From: Leuctra nigra
Taxonomy: Eukaryota; Arthropoda; Insecta; Plecoptera; Leuctridae
Direction of reading: 5' to 3'
NCBI GenBank assembly: GCA_934045905.1
Contig: CAKOGZ010000083.1
Coordinates: 124,001 to 188,000 of the forward strand
Length of the DNA stretch: 64,000 nt
The position numbers and the translations under genes were made by a program. The notes under the pieces were generated by a model, which worked only from the letters and a program-made list of their open reading frames with translations, was not told the origin of the DNA and searched no databases. Position 1 is the first letter of the stretch. Each line of letters begins with the position of its first letter. Positions 11,681-26,390 of this stretch are shown here, piece by piece.

Positions 11681-12728
11681 TTGACAACGTTACCCTATAT
11701 AGTAGATGGTGAGAGGCTTAAAAAGTGCAGAAACACTTTTTTATGTCAGACTCTCCGATACGCCGGAATTAACTGTTCATGTTATTCAGAAGCTGATGGG
11801 TCGACCCCCGATAGATTTTCATCCATTTTTTTGTCAATGTATATTGACCAACAATGTAGGTTAGCCTACAAAGGTAACAATGTAACAATTAACAATGTTC
11901 CTTAGATTTTCCTCATTTCCTAGGTTTTCATCCATTTTTTAGTCAATGGAGGTTAAAGCTTGTGATGAGTCAGCTACGCTCGCTTCGCTAACCTGTATTA
12001 ACCTAACTTTATTATATAATAATCTGACAGGGCAGCGTCGGGCGACTCCAAGGGGGCAGAGTGGGGTTCTTTTTTATAATTTTATTTATAAGCCTATTTT
12101 TTTGCGAAAAGTGTTTTATTACATTTCTCGGCATAACGTTGTGTAGGCATCAAGAAAATTCGATAAAAATAGGGGGGTGCCACTTTAGAAGTAGGTCATA
12201 TTGAAAAAGTTTTGTTTGTTTCCTACTTTGTGACGAATCTATTACTCTTAGAGAGCTGAAAATGATACACCATATAGATGATGGAGAGAGGCTTAAAAAG
12301 TGCAGAAACACTTTTTTCTGTCAGACGCTCCGATACGCCGCATTTCTTAGTTTATGTCCTTCAGAAGCAGAAGGGCACAATCCTGATAGGTTTTCATCAA
12401 TTTTTTGTCACTGTAGGTTAAAGCTTGTTAAGGGTCAGCTACGCTCGCTTCGCTCGCTTCGCTAACCTACCCTAACCTAACTTTATTATAAAATTATCTG
12501 ACCGGGCAACGTCGGGCGACTCCAGGAGGCAGAGGGGAGATTTTTTTTTACATGTTAATGTTAAGCCTATTATTTTCGAAAAGTGTTTTATTTCATTTCT
12601 CGGCATAACGTTGTGTAGGCTTCAAGAAAATTCGATAAAAATAGGGGGGTGCCACTTTAGAAGTAGCTCATATTGATATTTTTTTTATTTGTTTCCTACT
12701 TTGTGACGAATCTATTACTCTAAGAGAG
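11106..12728 (+). repeat. 3-mer HOR block (A-A-B, 1623 bp)
   Basis: It comprises the chimeric A at 11106, an A at 11681 of the ACGCCGG type with TGTCTTCTAC upstream, and B at 12256. The first A carries the GCCAACAAAGG variant normally found second in a 4-mer, so this block may be a contracted 4-mer that lost its first A. Confidence 0.75.
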
Positions 12729-15700
12729 TTGACAACGTTACCCTATATAGTAGATGGTGAGAGGCTTAAGAAGTGCAGAAACACTTTTTTATGTCAGACT
12801 CTCCGATTCGCCGGAATTAACTGTTCATGTTATTCAGAAGCTGATGGGTCGACCCCCGATAGATTTTCATCCATTTTTTTGTCAATGTATATTGACCAAC
12901 AATGTAGGTTAGCCCACAAAGGTAACAATGTAACAATTAACAATGTTTCTTAGATTTTCCTCATTTCCTAGGTTTTCATCCATTTTTTAGTCAATGGAGG
13001 TTAAAGCTTGTGATGAGTCAGCTACGCTCGCTTCGCTAACCTGTATTAACCTAACTTTATTATATAATAATCTGACAGGGCAGCGTCGGGCGACTCCAAG
13101 GGGGCAGAGTGGGGTTCTTTTTTATAATTTTATTTATAAGCCTATTTTTTTTCGAAAAGTGTTTTATTTCATTTCTCGGCATAACGTTGTGTAGGCTTCT
13201 AGAAAATTCGATAAAAATAGGGGGGTGCCACTTTAGAAGTAGCTCATATTGATATTTTTTTATTTGTTTCCTACTTTGTGACGAATCTATTACTCTAAGA
13301 GAGTTGACAACGTTACCCTATATAGAAGATGGTGAGAGGCTTAAAAAGTGCAGAAACACTTTTTTATGTCAGACTCTCCGATTCGCCGGAATTAACTGTT
13401 CATGTTATTCAGAAGCTGATGGGTCGACCCCCGATAGATTTTCATCCATTTTTTTGTCAATGTGTATTGACCAACAATGTAGGTTAGCCAACAAAGGTAA
13501 CAATGTAACAATTAACAATGTTCCTTAGATTTTCCTCATTTCCTAGGTTTTCATCCATTTTTTAGTCAATGGAGGTTAAAGCTTGTGATGAGTCAGCTAC
13601 GCTCGCTTCGCTAACCTGTATTAACCTAACTTTATTATATAATAATCTGACAGGGCAGCGTCGGGCGACTCCAAGGGGGCAGAGTGGGGTTATTTTTTAT
13701 AATTTTATTTATAAGCCTATTTTTTTTCGAAAAGTGTTTTATTTCATTTCTCGGCATAACGTTGTGTAGGCTTCAAGAAAATTTGATAAAAATAGGGGGG
13801 TGCCACTTTAGAAGTAGCTCATATTGATATTTTTTTATTTGTCTTCTACTTTGTGACGAATCTATTACTCTAAGAGAGTTGACAACGTTACCCTATATAG
13901 TAGATGGTGAGAGGCTTAAAAAGTGCAGAAACACTTTTTTATGTCAGACTCTCCGATACGCCGGAATTAACTGTTCATGTTATTCAGAAGCTGATGGGTC
14001 GACCCCCGATAGATTTTCATCCATTTTTTTGTCAATGTATATTGACCAACAATGTAGGTTAGCCTACAAAGGTAACAATGTAACAATTAACAATGTTCCT
14101 TAGATTTTCCTCATTTCCTAGGTTTTCATCCATTTTTTAGTCAATGGAGGTTAAAGCTTGTGATGAGTCAGCTACGCTCGCTTCGCTAACCTGTATTAAC
14201 CTAACTTTATTATATAATAATCTGACAGGGCAGCGTCGGGCGACTCCAAGGGGGCAGAGTGGGGTTCTTTTTTATAATTTTATTTATAAGCCTATTTTTT
14301 TGCGAAAAGTGTTTTATTACATTTCTCGGCATAACGTTGTGTAGGCATCAAGAAAATTCGATAAAAATAGGGGGGTGCCACTTTAGAAGTAGGTCATATT
14401 GAAAAAGTTTTGTTTGTTTCCTACTTTGTGACGAATCTATTACTCTTAGAGAGCTGAAAATGATACACCATATAGATGATGGAGAGAGGCTTAAAAAGTG
14501 CAGAAACACTTTTTTCTGTCAGACGCTCCGATACGCCGCATTTCTTAGTTTATGTCCTTCAGAAGCAGAAGGGCACAATCCTGATAGGTTTTCATCAATT
14601 TTTTGTCACTGTAGGTTAAAGCTTGTTAAGGGTCAGCTACGCTCGCTTCGCTCGCTTCGCTAACCTACCCTAACCTAACTTTATTATAAAATTATCTGAC
14701 CGGGCAACGTCGGGCGACTCCAGGAGGCAGAGGGGAGATTTTTTTTTACATGTTAATGTTAAGCCTATTATTTTCGAAAAGTGTTTTATTTCATTTCTCG
14801 GCATAACGTTGTGTAGGCTTCAAGAAAATTCGATAAAAATAGGGGGGTGCCACTTTAGAAGTAGCTCATATTGATATTTTTTTTATTTGTTTCCTACTTT
14901 GTGACGAATCTATTACTCTAAGAGAGTTGACAACGTTACCCTATATAGTAGATGGTGAGAGGCTTAAGAAGTGCAGAAACACTTTTTTATGTCAGACTCT
15001 CCGATTCGCCGGAATTAACTGTTCATGTTATTCAGAAGCTGATGGGTCGACCCCCGATAGATTTTCATCCATTTTTTTGTCAATGTATATTGACCAACAA
15101 TGTAGGTTAGCCCACAAAGGTAACAATGTAACAATTAACAATGTTTCTTAGATTTTCCTCATTTCCTAGGTTTTCATCCATTTTTTAGTCAATGGAGGTT
15201 AAAGCTTGTGATGAGTCAGCTACGCTCGCTTCGCTAACCTGTATTAACCTAACTTTATTATATAATAATCTGACAGGGCAGCGTCGGGCGACTCCAAGGG
15301 GGCAGAGTGGGGTTCTTTTTTATAATTTTATTTATAAGCCTATTTTTTTTCGAAAAGTGTTTTATTTCATTTCTCGGCATAACGTTGTGTAGGCTTCTAG
15401 AAAATTCGATAAAAATAGGGGGGTGCCACTTTAGAAGTAGCTCATATTGATATTTTTTTATTTGTTTCCTACTTTGTGACGAATCTATTACTCTAAGAGA
15501 GTTGACAACGTTACCCTATATAGAAGATGGTGAGAGGCTTAAAAAGTGCAGAAACACTTTTTTATGTCAGACTCTCCGATTCGCCGGAATTAACTGTTCA
15601 TGTTATTCAGAAGCTGATGGGTCGACCCCCGATAGATTTTCATCCATTTTTTTGTCAATGTGTATTGACCAACAATGTAGGTTAGCCAACAAAGGTAACA

Positions 15701-17124
15701 ATGTAACAATTAACAATGTTCCTTAGATTTTCCTCATTTCCTAGGTTTTCATCCATTTTTTAGTCAATGGAGGTTAAAGCTTGTGATGAGTCAGCTACGC
15801 TCGCTTCGCTAACCTGTATTAACCTAACTTTATTATATAATAATCTGACAGGGCAGCGTCGGGCGACTCCAAGGGGGCAGAGTGGGGTTATTTTTTATAA
15901 TTTTATTTATAAGCCTATTTTTTTTCGAAAAGTGTTTTATTTCATTTCTCGGCATAACGTTGTGTAGGCTTCAAGAAAATTTGATAAAAATAGGGGGGTG
16001 CCACTTTAGAAGTAGCTCATATTGATATTTTTTTATTTGTCTTCTACTTTGTGACGAATCTATTACTCTAAGAGAGTTGACAACGTTACCCTATATAGTA
16101 GATGGTGAGAGGCTTAAAAAGTGCAGAAACACTTTTTTATGTCAGACTCTCCGATACGCCGGAATTAACTGTTCATGTTATTCAGAAGCTGATGGGTCGA
16201 CCCCCGATAGATTTTCATCCATTTTTTTGTCAATGTATATTGACCAACAATGTAGGTTAGCCTACAAAGGTAACAATGTAACAATTAACAATGTTCCTTA
16301 GATTTTCCTCATTTCCTAGGTTTTCATCCATTTTTTAGTCAATGGAGGTTAAAGCTTGTGATGAGTCAGCTACGCTCGCTTCGCTAACCTGTATTAACCT
16401 AACTTTATTATATAATAATCTGACAGGGCAGCGTCGGGCGACTCCAAGGGGGCAGAGTGGGGTTCTTTTTTATAATTTTATTTATAAGCCTATTTTTTTG
16501 CGAAAAGTGTTTTATTACATTTCTCGGCATAACGTTGTGTAGGCATCAAGAAAATTCGATAAAAATAGGGGGGTGCCACTTTAGAAGTAGGTCATATTGA
16601 AAAAGTTTTGTTTGTTTCCTACTTTGTGACGAATCTATTACTCTTAGAGAGCTGAAAATGATACACCATATAGATGATGGAGAGAGGCTTAAAAAGTGCA
16701 GAAACACTTTTTTCTGTCAGACGCTCCGATACGCCGCATTTCTTAGTTTATGTCCTTCAGAAGCAGAAGGGCACAATCCTGATAGGTTTTCATCAATTTT
16801 TTGTCACTGTAGGTTAAAGCTTGTTAAGGGTCAGCTACGCTCGCTTCGCTCGCTTCGCTAACCTACCCTAACCTAACTTTATTATAAAATTATCTGACCG
16901 GGCAACGTCGGGCGACTCCAGGAGGCAGAGGGGAGATTTTTTTTTACATGTTAATGTTAAGCCTATTATTTTCGAAAAGTGTTTTATTTCATTTCTCGGC
17001 ATAACGTTGTGTAGGCTTCAAGAAAATTCGATAAAAATAGGGGGGTGCCACTTTAGAAGTAGCTCATATTGATATTTTTTTTATTTGTTTCCTACTTTGT
17101 GACGAATCTATTACTCTAAGAGAG
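12729..17124 (+). repeat. Two tandem 2198-bp 4-mer HOR units (A-A-A-B twice)
   Basis: Units 12729-14926 and 14927-17124 have the same monomer order and share GCTTAAGAAGTGC, GCCCACAAAGG and AATGTTTCTTAG in the first A, TATAGAAGATGG in the second and TGTCTTCTAC before the third. No intervening 3-mer separates them, unlike the usual alternation. Confidence 0.85.
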
Positions 17125-18747
17125 TTGACAACGTTACCCTATATAGTAGATGGTGAGAGGCTTAAGAAGTGCAGAAACACTTTTTTATGTCAGACTCTCC
17201 GATTCGCCGGAATTAACTGTTCATGTTATTCAGAAGCTGATGGGTCGACCCCCGATAGATTTTCATCCATTTTTTTGTCAATGTATATTGACCAACAATG
17301 TAGGTTAGCCCACAAAGGTAACAATGTAACAATTAACAATGTTTCTTAGATTTTCCTCATTTCCTAGGTTTTCATCCATTTTTTAGTCAATGGAGGTTAA
17401 AGCTTGTGATGAGTCAGCTACGCTCGCTTCGCTAACCTGTATTAACCTAACTTTATTATATAATAATCTGACAGGGCAGCGTCGGGCGACTCCAAGGGGG
17501 CAGAGTGGGGTTATTTTTTATAATTTTATTTATAAGCCTATTTTTTTTCGAAAAGTGTTTTATTTCATTTCTCGGCATAACGTTGTGTAGGCTTCAAGAA
17601 AATTTGATAAAAATAGGGGGGTGCCACTTTAGAAGTAGCTCATATTGATATTTTTTTATTTGTCTTCTACTTTGTGACGAATCTATTACTCTAAGAGAGT
17701 TGACAACGTTACCCTATATAGTAGATGGTGAGAGGCTTAAAAAGTGCAGAAACACTTTTTTATGTCAGACTCTCCGATACGCCGGAATTAACTGTTCATG
17801 TTATTCAGAAGCTGATGGGTCGACCCCCGATAGATTTTCATCCATTTTTTTGTCAATGTATATTGACCAACAATGTAGGTTAGCCTACAAAGGTAACAAT
17901 GTAACAATTAACAATGTTCCTTAGATTTTCCTCATTTCCTAGGTTTTCATCCATTTTTTAGTCAATGGAGGTTAAAGCTTGTGATGAGTCAGCTACGCTC
18001 GCTTCGCTAACCTGTATTAACCTAACTTTATTATATAATAATCTGACAGGGCAGCGTCGGGCGACTCCAAGGGGGCAGAGTGGGGTTCTTTTTTATAATT
18101 TTATTTATAAGCCTATTTTTTTGCGAAAAGTGTTTTATTACATTTCTCGGCATAACGTTGTGTAGGCATCAAGAAAATTCGATAAAAATAGGGGGGTGCC
18201 ACTTTAGAAGTAGGTCATATTGAAAAAGTTTTGTTTGTTTCCTACTTTGTGACGAATCTATTACTCTTAGAGAGCTGAAAATGATACACCATATAGATGA
18301 TGGAGAGAGGCTTAAAAAGTGCAGAAACACTTTTTTCTGTCAGACGCTCCGATACGCCGCATTTCTTAGTTTATGTCCTTCAGAAGCAGAAGGGCACAAT
18401 CCTGATAGGTTTTCATCAATTTTTTGTCACTGTAGGTTAAAGCTTGTTAAGGGTCAGCTACGCTCGCTTCGCTCGCTTCGCTAACCTACCCTAACCTAAC
18501 TTTATTATAAAATTATCTGACCGGGCAACGTCGGGCGACTCCAGGAGGCAGAGGGGAGATTTTTTTTTACATGTTAATGTTAAGCCTATTATTTTCGAAA
18601 AGTGTTTTATTTCATTTCTCGGCATAACGTTGTGTAGGCTTCAAGAAAATTCGATAAAAATAGGGGGGTGCCACTTTAGAAGTAGCTCATATTGATATTT
18701 TTTTTATTTGTTTCCTACTTTGTGACGAATCTATTACTCTAAGAGAG
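17125..18747 (+). repeat. 3-mer HOR block with a recombinant A monomer
   Basis: The A at 17125 starts as a first-type monomer (TTAAGAAGTGC, GCCCACAAAGG, TTTCTTAG). It ends as a second-type one (GGGGTTATTTTTTATAA, CTTCAAGAAAATTTG). The change falls between about 17346 and 17512. Unequal exchange between the first and second A of a 4-mer would delete one monomer and leave exactly this 3-mer. Confidence 0.8.
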
Positions 18748-21700
18748 TTGACAACGTTACCCTATATAGTAGATGGTGAGAGGCTTAAGAAGTGCAGAAA
18801 CACTTTTTTATGTCAGACTCTCCGATTCGCCGGAATTAACTGTTCATGTTATTCAGAAGCTGATGGGTCGACCCCCGATAGATTTTCATCCATTTTTTTT
18901 GTCAATGTATATTGACCAACAATGTAGGTTAGCCCACAAAGGTAACAATGTAACAATTAACAATGTTTCTTAGATTTTCCTCATTTCCTAGGTTTTCATC
19001 CATTTTTTAGTCAATGGAGGTTAAAGCTTGTGATGAGTCAGCTACGCTCGCTTCGCTAACCTGTATTAACCTAACTTTATTATATAATAATCTGACAGGG
19101 CAGCGTCGGGCGACTCCAAGGGGGCAGAGTGGGGTTCTTTTTTATAATTTTATTTATAAGCCTATTTTTTTTCGAAAAGTGTTTTATTTCATTTCTCGGC
19201 ATAACGTTGTGTAGGCTTCTAGAAAATTCGATAAAAATAGGGGGGTGCCACTTTAGAAGTAGCTCATATTGATATTTTTTTATTTGTTTCCTACTTTGTG
19301 ACGAATCTATTACTCTAAGAGAGTTGACAACGTTTCCCTATATAGAAGATGGTGAGAGGCTTAAAAAGTGCAGAAACACTTTTTTATGTCAGACTCTCCG
19401 ATTCGCCGGAATTAACTGTTCATGTTATTCAGAAGCTGATGGGTCGACCCCCGATAGATTTTCATCCATTTTTTTGTCAATGTGTATTGACCAACAATGT
19501 AGGTTAGCCAACAAAGGTAACAATGTAACAATTAACAATGTTCCTTAGATTTTCCTCATTTCCTAGGTTTTCATCCATTTTTTAGTCAATGGAGGTTAAA
19601 GCTTGTGATGAGTCAGCTACGCTCGCTTCGCTAACCTGTATTAACCTAACTTTATTATATAATAATCTGACAGGGCAGCGTCGGGCGACTCCAAGGGGGC
19701 AGAGTGGGGTTATTTTTTATAATTTTATTTATAAGCCTATTTTTTTTCGAAAAGTGTTTTATTTCATTTCTCGGCATAACGTTGTGTAGGCGTCAAGAAA
19801 ATTTGATAAAAATAGGGGGGTGCCACTTTAGAAGTAGCTCATATTGATATTTTTTTATTTGTCTTCCACTTTGTGACGAATCTATTACTCTAAGAGAGTT
19901 GACAACGTTACCCTATATAGTAGATGGTGAGAGGCTTAAAAAGTGCAGAAACACTTTTTTATGTCAGACTCTCCGATACGCCGGAATTAACTGTTCATGT
20001 TATTCAGAAGCTGATGGGTCGACCCCCGATAGATTTTCATCCATTTTTTTGTCAATGTATATTGACCAACAATGTAGGTTAGCCTACAAAGGTAACAATG
20101 TAACAATTAACAATGTTCCTTAGATTTTCCTCATTTCCTAGGTTTTCATCCATTTTTTAGTCAATGGAGGTTAAAGCTTGTGATGAGTCAGCTACGCTCG
20201 CTTCGCTAACCTGTATTAACCTAACTTTATTATATAATAATCTGACAGGGCAGCGTCGGGCGACTCCAAGGGGGCAGAGTGGGGTTCTTTTTTATAATTT
20301 TATTTATAAGCCTATTTTTTTGCGAAAAGTGTTTTATTACATTTCTCGGCATAACGTTGTGTAGGCATCAAGAAAATTCGATAAAAATAGGGGGGTGCCA
20401 CTTTAGAAGTAGGTCATATTGAAAAAGTTTTGTTTGTTTCCTACTTTGTGACGAATCTATTACTCTTAGAGAGCTGAAAATGATACACCATATAGATGAT
20501 GGAGAGAGGCTTAAAAAGTGCAGAAACACTTTTTTCTGTCAGACGCTCCGATACGCCGCATTTCTTAGTTTATGTCCTTCAGAAGCAGAAGGGCACAATC
20601 CTGATAGGTTTTCATCAATTTTTTGTCACTGTAGGTTAAAGCTTGTTAAGGGTCAGCTACGCTCGCTTCGCTCGCTTCGCTAACCTACCCTAACCTAACT
20701 TTATTATAAAATTATCTGACCGGGCAACGTCGGGCGACTCCAGGAGTCAGAGGGGAGATTTTTTTTTACATGTTAATGTTAAGCCTATTATTTTCGAAAA
20801 GTGTTTTATTTCATTTCTCGGCATAACGTTGTGTAGGCTTCAAGAAAATTCGATAAAAATAGGGGGGTGCCACTTTAGAAGTAGCTCATATTGATATTTT
20901 TTTTATTTGTTTCCTACTTTGTGACGAATCTATTACTCTAAGAGAGTTGACAACGTTACCCTATATAGTAGATGGTGAGAGGCTTAAAAAGTGCAGAAAC
21001 ACTTTTTTATGTCAGACTCTCCGATTCGCCGGAATTAACTGTTCATGTTATTCAGAAGCTGATGGGTCGACCCCCGATAGATTTTCATCCATTTTTTTGT
21101 CAATGTATATTGACCAACAATGTAGGTTAGCCTACAAAGGTAACAATGTAACAATTAACAATGTTTCTTAGATTTTCCTCATTTCCTAGGTTTTCATCCA
21201 TTTTTTAGTCAATGGAGGTTAAAGCTTGTGATGAGTCAGCTACGCTCGCTTCGCTAACCTGTATTAACCTAACTTTATTATATAATAATCTGACAGGGCA
21301 GCGTCGGGCGACTCCAAGGGGGCAGAGTGGGGTTCTTTTTTATAATTTTATTTATAAGCCTATTTTTTTTCGAAAAGTGTTTTATTTCATTTCTCGGCAT
21401 AACGTTGTGTAGGCTTCTAGAAAATTCGATAAAAATAGGGGGGTGCCACTTTAGAAGTAGCTCATATTGATATTTTTTTATTTGTTTCCTACTTTGTGAC
21501 GAATCTATTACTCTAAGAGAGTTGACAACGTTACCCTATATAGTAGATGGTGAGAGGCTTAAAAAGTGCAGAAACACTTTTTTATGTCAGACTCTCCGAT
21601 TCGCCGGAATTAACTGTTCATGTTATTCAGAAGCTGATGGGTCGACCCCCGATAGATTTTCATCCATTTTTTTGTCAATGTATATTGACCAACAATGTAG

Positions 21701-22569
21701 GTTAGCCTACAAAGGTAACAATGTAACAATTAACAATGTTCCTTAGATTTTCCTCATTTCCTAGGTTTTCATCCATTTTTTAGTCAATGGAGGTTAAAGC
21801 TTGTGATGAGTCAGCTACGCTCGCTTCGCTAACCTGTATTAACCTAACTTTATTATATAATAATCTGACAGGGCAGCGTCGGGCGACTCCAAGGGGGCAG
21901 AGTGGGGTTCTTTTTTATAATTTTATTTATAAGCCTATTTTTTTGCGAAAAGTGTTTTATTACATTTCTCGGCATAACGTTGTGTAGGCATCAAGAAAAT
22001 TCGATAAAAATAGGGGGGTGCCACTTTAGAAGTAGGTCATATTGAAAAAGTTTTGTTTGTTTCCTACTTTGTGACGAATCTATTACTCTTAGAGAGCTGA
22101 AAATGATACACCATATAGATGATGGAGAGAGGCTTAAAAAGTGCAGAAACACTTTTTTCTGTCAGACGCTCCGATACGCCGCATTTCTTAGTTTATGTCC
22201 TTCAGAAGCAGAAGGGCACAATCCTGATAGGTTTTCATCAATTTTTTGTCACTGTAGGTTAAAGCTTGTTAAGGGTCAGCTACGCTCGCTTCGCTCGCTT
22301 CGCTAACCTACCCTAACCTAACTTTATTATAAAATTATCTGACCGGGCAACGTCGGGCGACTCCAGGAGGCAGAGGGGAGATTTTTTTTTACATGTTAAT
22401 GTTAAGCCTATTATTTTCGAAAAGTGTTTTATTTCATTTCTCGGCATAACGTTGTGTAGGCTTCAAGAAAATTCGATAAAAATAGGGGGGTGCCACTTTA
22501 GAAGTAGCTCATATTGATATTTTTTTTATTTGTTTCCTACTTTGTGACGAATCTATTACTCTAAGAGAG
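18748..22569 (+). repeat. Left-domain HOR copy (3822 bp)
   Basis: A 4-mer (18748, 19324, 19899, B 20474) is followed by a 3-mer (20947, 21522, B 22097). The first A has one extra T in the run before GTCAATG and the second has ACGTTTCCCTATAT. Both marks recur 3822 bp later, so this unit and the next arose by duplication of a whole HOR. Confidence 0.88.
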
Positions 22570-25500
22570 TTGACAACGTTACCCTATATAGTAGATGGTG
22601 AGAGGCTTAAGAAGTGCAGAAACACTTTTTTATGTCAGACTCTCCGATTCGCCGGAATTAACTGTTCATGTTATTCAGAAGCTGATGGGTCGACCCCCGA
22701 TAGATTTTCATCCATTTTTTTTGTCAATGTATATTGACCAACAATGTAGGTTAGCCCACAAAGGTAACAATGTAACAATTAACAATGTTTCTTAGATTTT
22801 CCTCATTTCCTAGGTTTTCATCCATTTTTTAGTCAATGGAGGTTAAAGCTTGTGATGAGTCAGCTACGCTCGCTTCGCTAACCTGTATTAACCTAACTTT
22901 ATTATATAATAATCTGACAGGGCAGCGTCGGGCGACTCCAAGGGGGCAGAGTGGGGTTCTTTTTTATAATTTTATTTATAAGCCTATTTTTTTTCGAAAA
23001 GTGTTTTATTTCATTTCTCGGCATAACGTTGTGTAGGCTTCTAGAAAATTCGATAAAAATAGGGGGGTGCCACTTTAGAAGTAGCTCATATTGATATTTT
23101 TTTATTTGTTTCCTACTTTGTGACGAATCTATTACTCTAAGAGAGTTGACAACGTTTCCCTATATAGAAGATGGTGAGAGGCTTAAAAAGTGCAGAAACA
23201 CTTTTTTATGTCAGACTCTCCGATTCGCCGGAATTAACTGTTCATGTTATTCAGAAGCTGATGGGTCGACCCCCGATAGATTTTCATCCATTTTTTTGTC
23301 AATGTGTATTGACCAACAATGTAGGTTAGCCAACAAAGGTAACAATGTAACAATTAACAATGTTCCTTAGATTTTCCTCATTTCCTAGGTTTTCATCCAT
23401 TTTTTAGTCAATGGAGGTTAAAGCTTGTGATGAGTCAGCTACGCTCGCTTCGCTAACCTGTATTAACCTAACTTTATTATATAATAATCTGACAGGGCAG
23501 CGTCGGGCGACTCCAAGGGGGCAGAGTGGGGTTATTTTTTATAATTTTATTTATAATCCTATTTTTTTTCGAAAAGTGTTTTATTTCATTTCTCGGCATA
23601 ACGTTGTGTAGGCTTCAAGAAAATTTGATAAAAATAGGGGGGTGCCACTTTAGAAGTAGCTCATATTGATATTTTTTTATTTGTCTTCTACTTTGTGACG
23701 AATCTATTACTCTAAGAGAGTTGACAACGTTACCCTATATAGTAGATGGTGAGAGGCTTAAAAAGTGCAGAAACACTTTTTTATGTCAGACTCTCCGATA
23801 CGCCGGAATTAACTGTTCATGTTATTCAGAAGCTGATGGGTCGACCCCCGATAGATTTTCATCCATTTTTTTGTCAATGTATATTGACCAACAATGTAGG
23901 TTAGCCTACAAAGGTAACAATGTAACAATTAACAATGTTCCTTAGATTTTCCTCATTTCCTAGGTTTTCATCCATTTTTTAGTCAATGGAGGTTAAAGCT
24001 TGTGATGAGTCAGCTACGCTCGCTTCGCTAACCTGTATTAACCTAACTTTATTATATAATAATCTGACAGGGCAGCGTCGGGCGACTCCAAGGGGGCAGA
24101 GTGGGGTTCTTTTTTATAATTTTATTTATAAGCCTATTTTTTTGCGAAAAGTGTTTTATTACATTTCTCGGCATAACGTTGTGTAGGCATCAAGAAAATT
24201 CGATAAAAATAGGGGGGTGCCACTTTAGAAGTAGGTCATATTGAAAAAGTTTTGTTTGTTTCCTACTTTGTGACGAATCTATTACTCTTAGAGAGCTGAA
24301 AATGATACACCATATAGATGATGGAGAGAGGCTTAAAAAGTGCAGAAACACTTTTTTCTGTCAGACGCTCCGATACGCCGCATTTCTTAGTTTATGTCCT
24401 TCAGAAGCAGAAGGGCACAATCCTGATAGGTTTTCATCAATTTTTTGTCACTGTAGGTTAAAGCTTGTTAAGGGTCAGCTACGCTCGCTTCGCTCGCTTC
24501 GCTAACCTACCCTAACCTAACTTTATTATAAAATTATCTGACCGGGCAACGTCGGGCGACTCCAGGAGTCAGAGGGGAGATTTTTTTTACATGTTAATGT
24601 TAAGCCTATTATTTTCGAAAAGTGTTTTATTTCATTTCTCGGCATAACGTTGTGTAGGCTTCAAGAAAATTCGATAAAAATAGGGGGGTGCCACTTTAGA
24701 AGTAGCTCATATTGATATTTTTTTTATTTGTTTCCTACTTTGTGACGAATCTATTACTCTAAGAGAGTTGACAACGTTACCCTATATAGTAGATGGTGAG
24801 AGGCTTAAAAAGTGCAGAAACACTTTTTTATGTCAGACTCTCCGATTCGCCGGAATTAACTGTTCATGTTATTCAGAAGCTGATGGGTCGACCCCCGATA
24901 GATTTTCATCCATTTTTTTGTCAATGTATATTGACCAACAATGTAGGTTAGCCTACAAAGGTAACAATGTAACAATTAACAATGTTTCTTAGATTTTCCT
25001 CATTTCCTAGGTTTTCATCCATTTTTTAGTCAATGGAGGTTAAAGCTTGTGATGAGTCAGCTACGCTCGCTTCGCTAACCTGTATTAACCTAACTTTATT
25101 ATATAATAATCTGACAGGGCAGCGTCGGGCGACTCCAAGGGGGCAGAGTGGGGTTCTTTTTTATAATTTTATTTATAAGCCTATTTTTTTTCGAAAAGTG
25201 TTTTATTTCATTTCTCGGCATAACGTTGTGTAGGCTTCTAGAAAATTCGATAAAAATAGGGGGGTGCCACTTTAGAAGTAGCTCATATTGATATTTTTTT
25301 ATTTGTTTCCTACTTTGTGACGAATCTATTACTCTAAGAGAGTTGACAACGTTACCCTATATAGTAGATGGTGAGAGGCTTAAAAAGTGCAGAAACACTT
25401 TTTTATGTCAGACTCTCCGATTCGCCGGAATTAACTGTTCATGTTATTCAGAAGCTGATGGGTCGACCCCCGATAGATTTTCATCCATTTTTTTGTCAAT

Positions 25501-26390
25501 GTATATTGACCAACACTGTAGGTTAGCCTACAAAGGTAACAATGTAACAATTAACAATGTTCCTTAGATTTTCCTCATTTCCTAGGTTTTCATCCATTTT
25601 TTAGTCAATGGAGGTTAAAGCTTGTGATGAGTCAGCTACGCTCGCTTCGCTAACCTGTATTAACCTAACTTTATTATATAATAATCTGACAGGGCAGCGT
25701 CGGGCGACTCCAAGGGGGCAGAGTGGGGTTCTTTTTTATAATTTTATTTATAAGCCTATTTTTTTGCGAAAAGTGTTTTATTACATTTCTCGGCATAACG
25801 TTGTGTAGGCATCAAGAAAATTCGATAAAAATAGGGGGGTGCCACTTTAGAAGTAGGTCATATTGAAAAAGTTTTGTTTGTTTCCTACTTTGTGACGAAT
25901 CTATTACTCTTAGAGAGCTGAAAATGATACACCATATAGATGATGGAGAGAGGCTTAAAAAGTGCAGAAACACTTTTTTCTGTCAGACGCTCCGATACGC
26001 CGCATTTCTTAGTTTATGTCCTTCAGAAGCAGAAGGGCACAATCCTGATAGGTTTTCATCAATTTTTTGTCACTGTAGGTTAAAGCTTGTTAAGGGTCAG
26101 CTACGCTCGCTTCGCTCGCTTCGCTAACCTACCCTAACCTAACTTTATTATAAAATTATCTGACCGGGCAACGTCGGGCGACTCCAGGAGGCAGAGGGGA
26201 GATTTTTTTTTACATGTTAATGTTAAGCCTATTATTTTCGAAAAGTGTTTTATTTCATTTCTCGGCATAACGTTGTGTAGGCTTCAAGAAAATTCGATAA
26301 AAATAGGGGGGTGCCACTTTAGAAGTAGCTCATATTGATATTTTTTTTATTTGTTTCCTACTTTGTGACGAATCTATTACTCTAAGAGAG
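22570..26390 (+). repeat. Left-domain HOR copy (3821 bp)
   Basis: Monomers start at 22570, 23146, 23721, B 24296, 24768, 25343 and B 25918. It shares the extra T and GTTTCCC marks of the preceding copy. It differs in having CAACACTGTAGG in the sixth monomer and one T fewer in the T run of B 24296. Confidence 0.88.
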
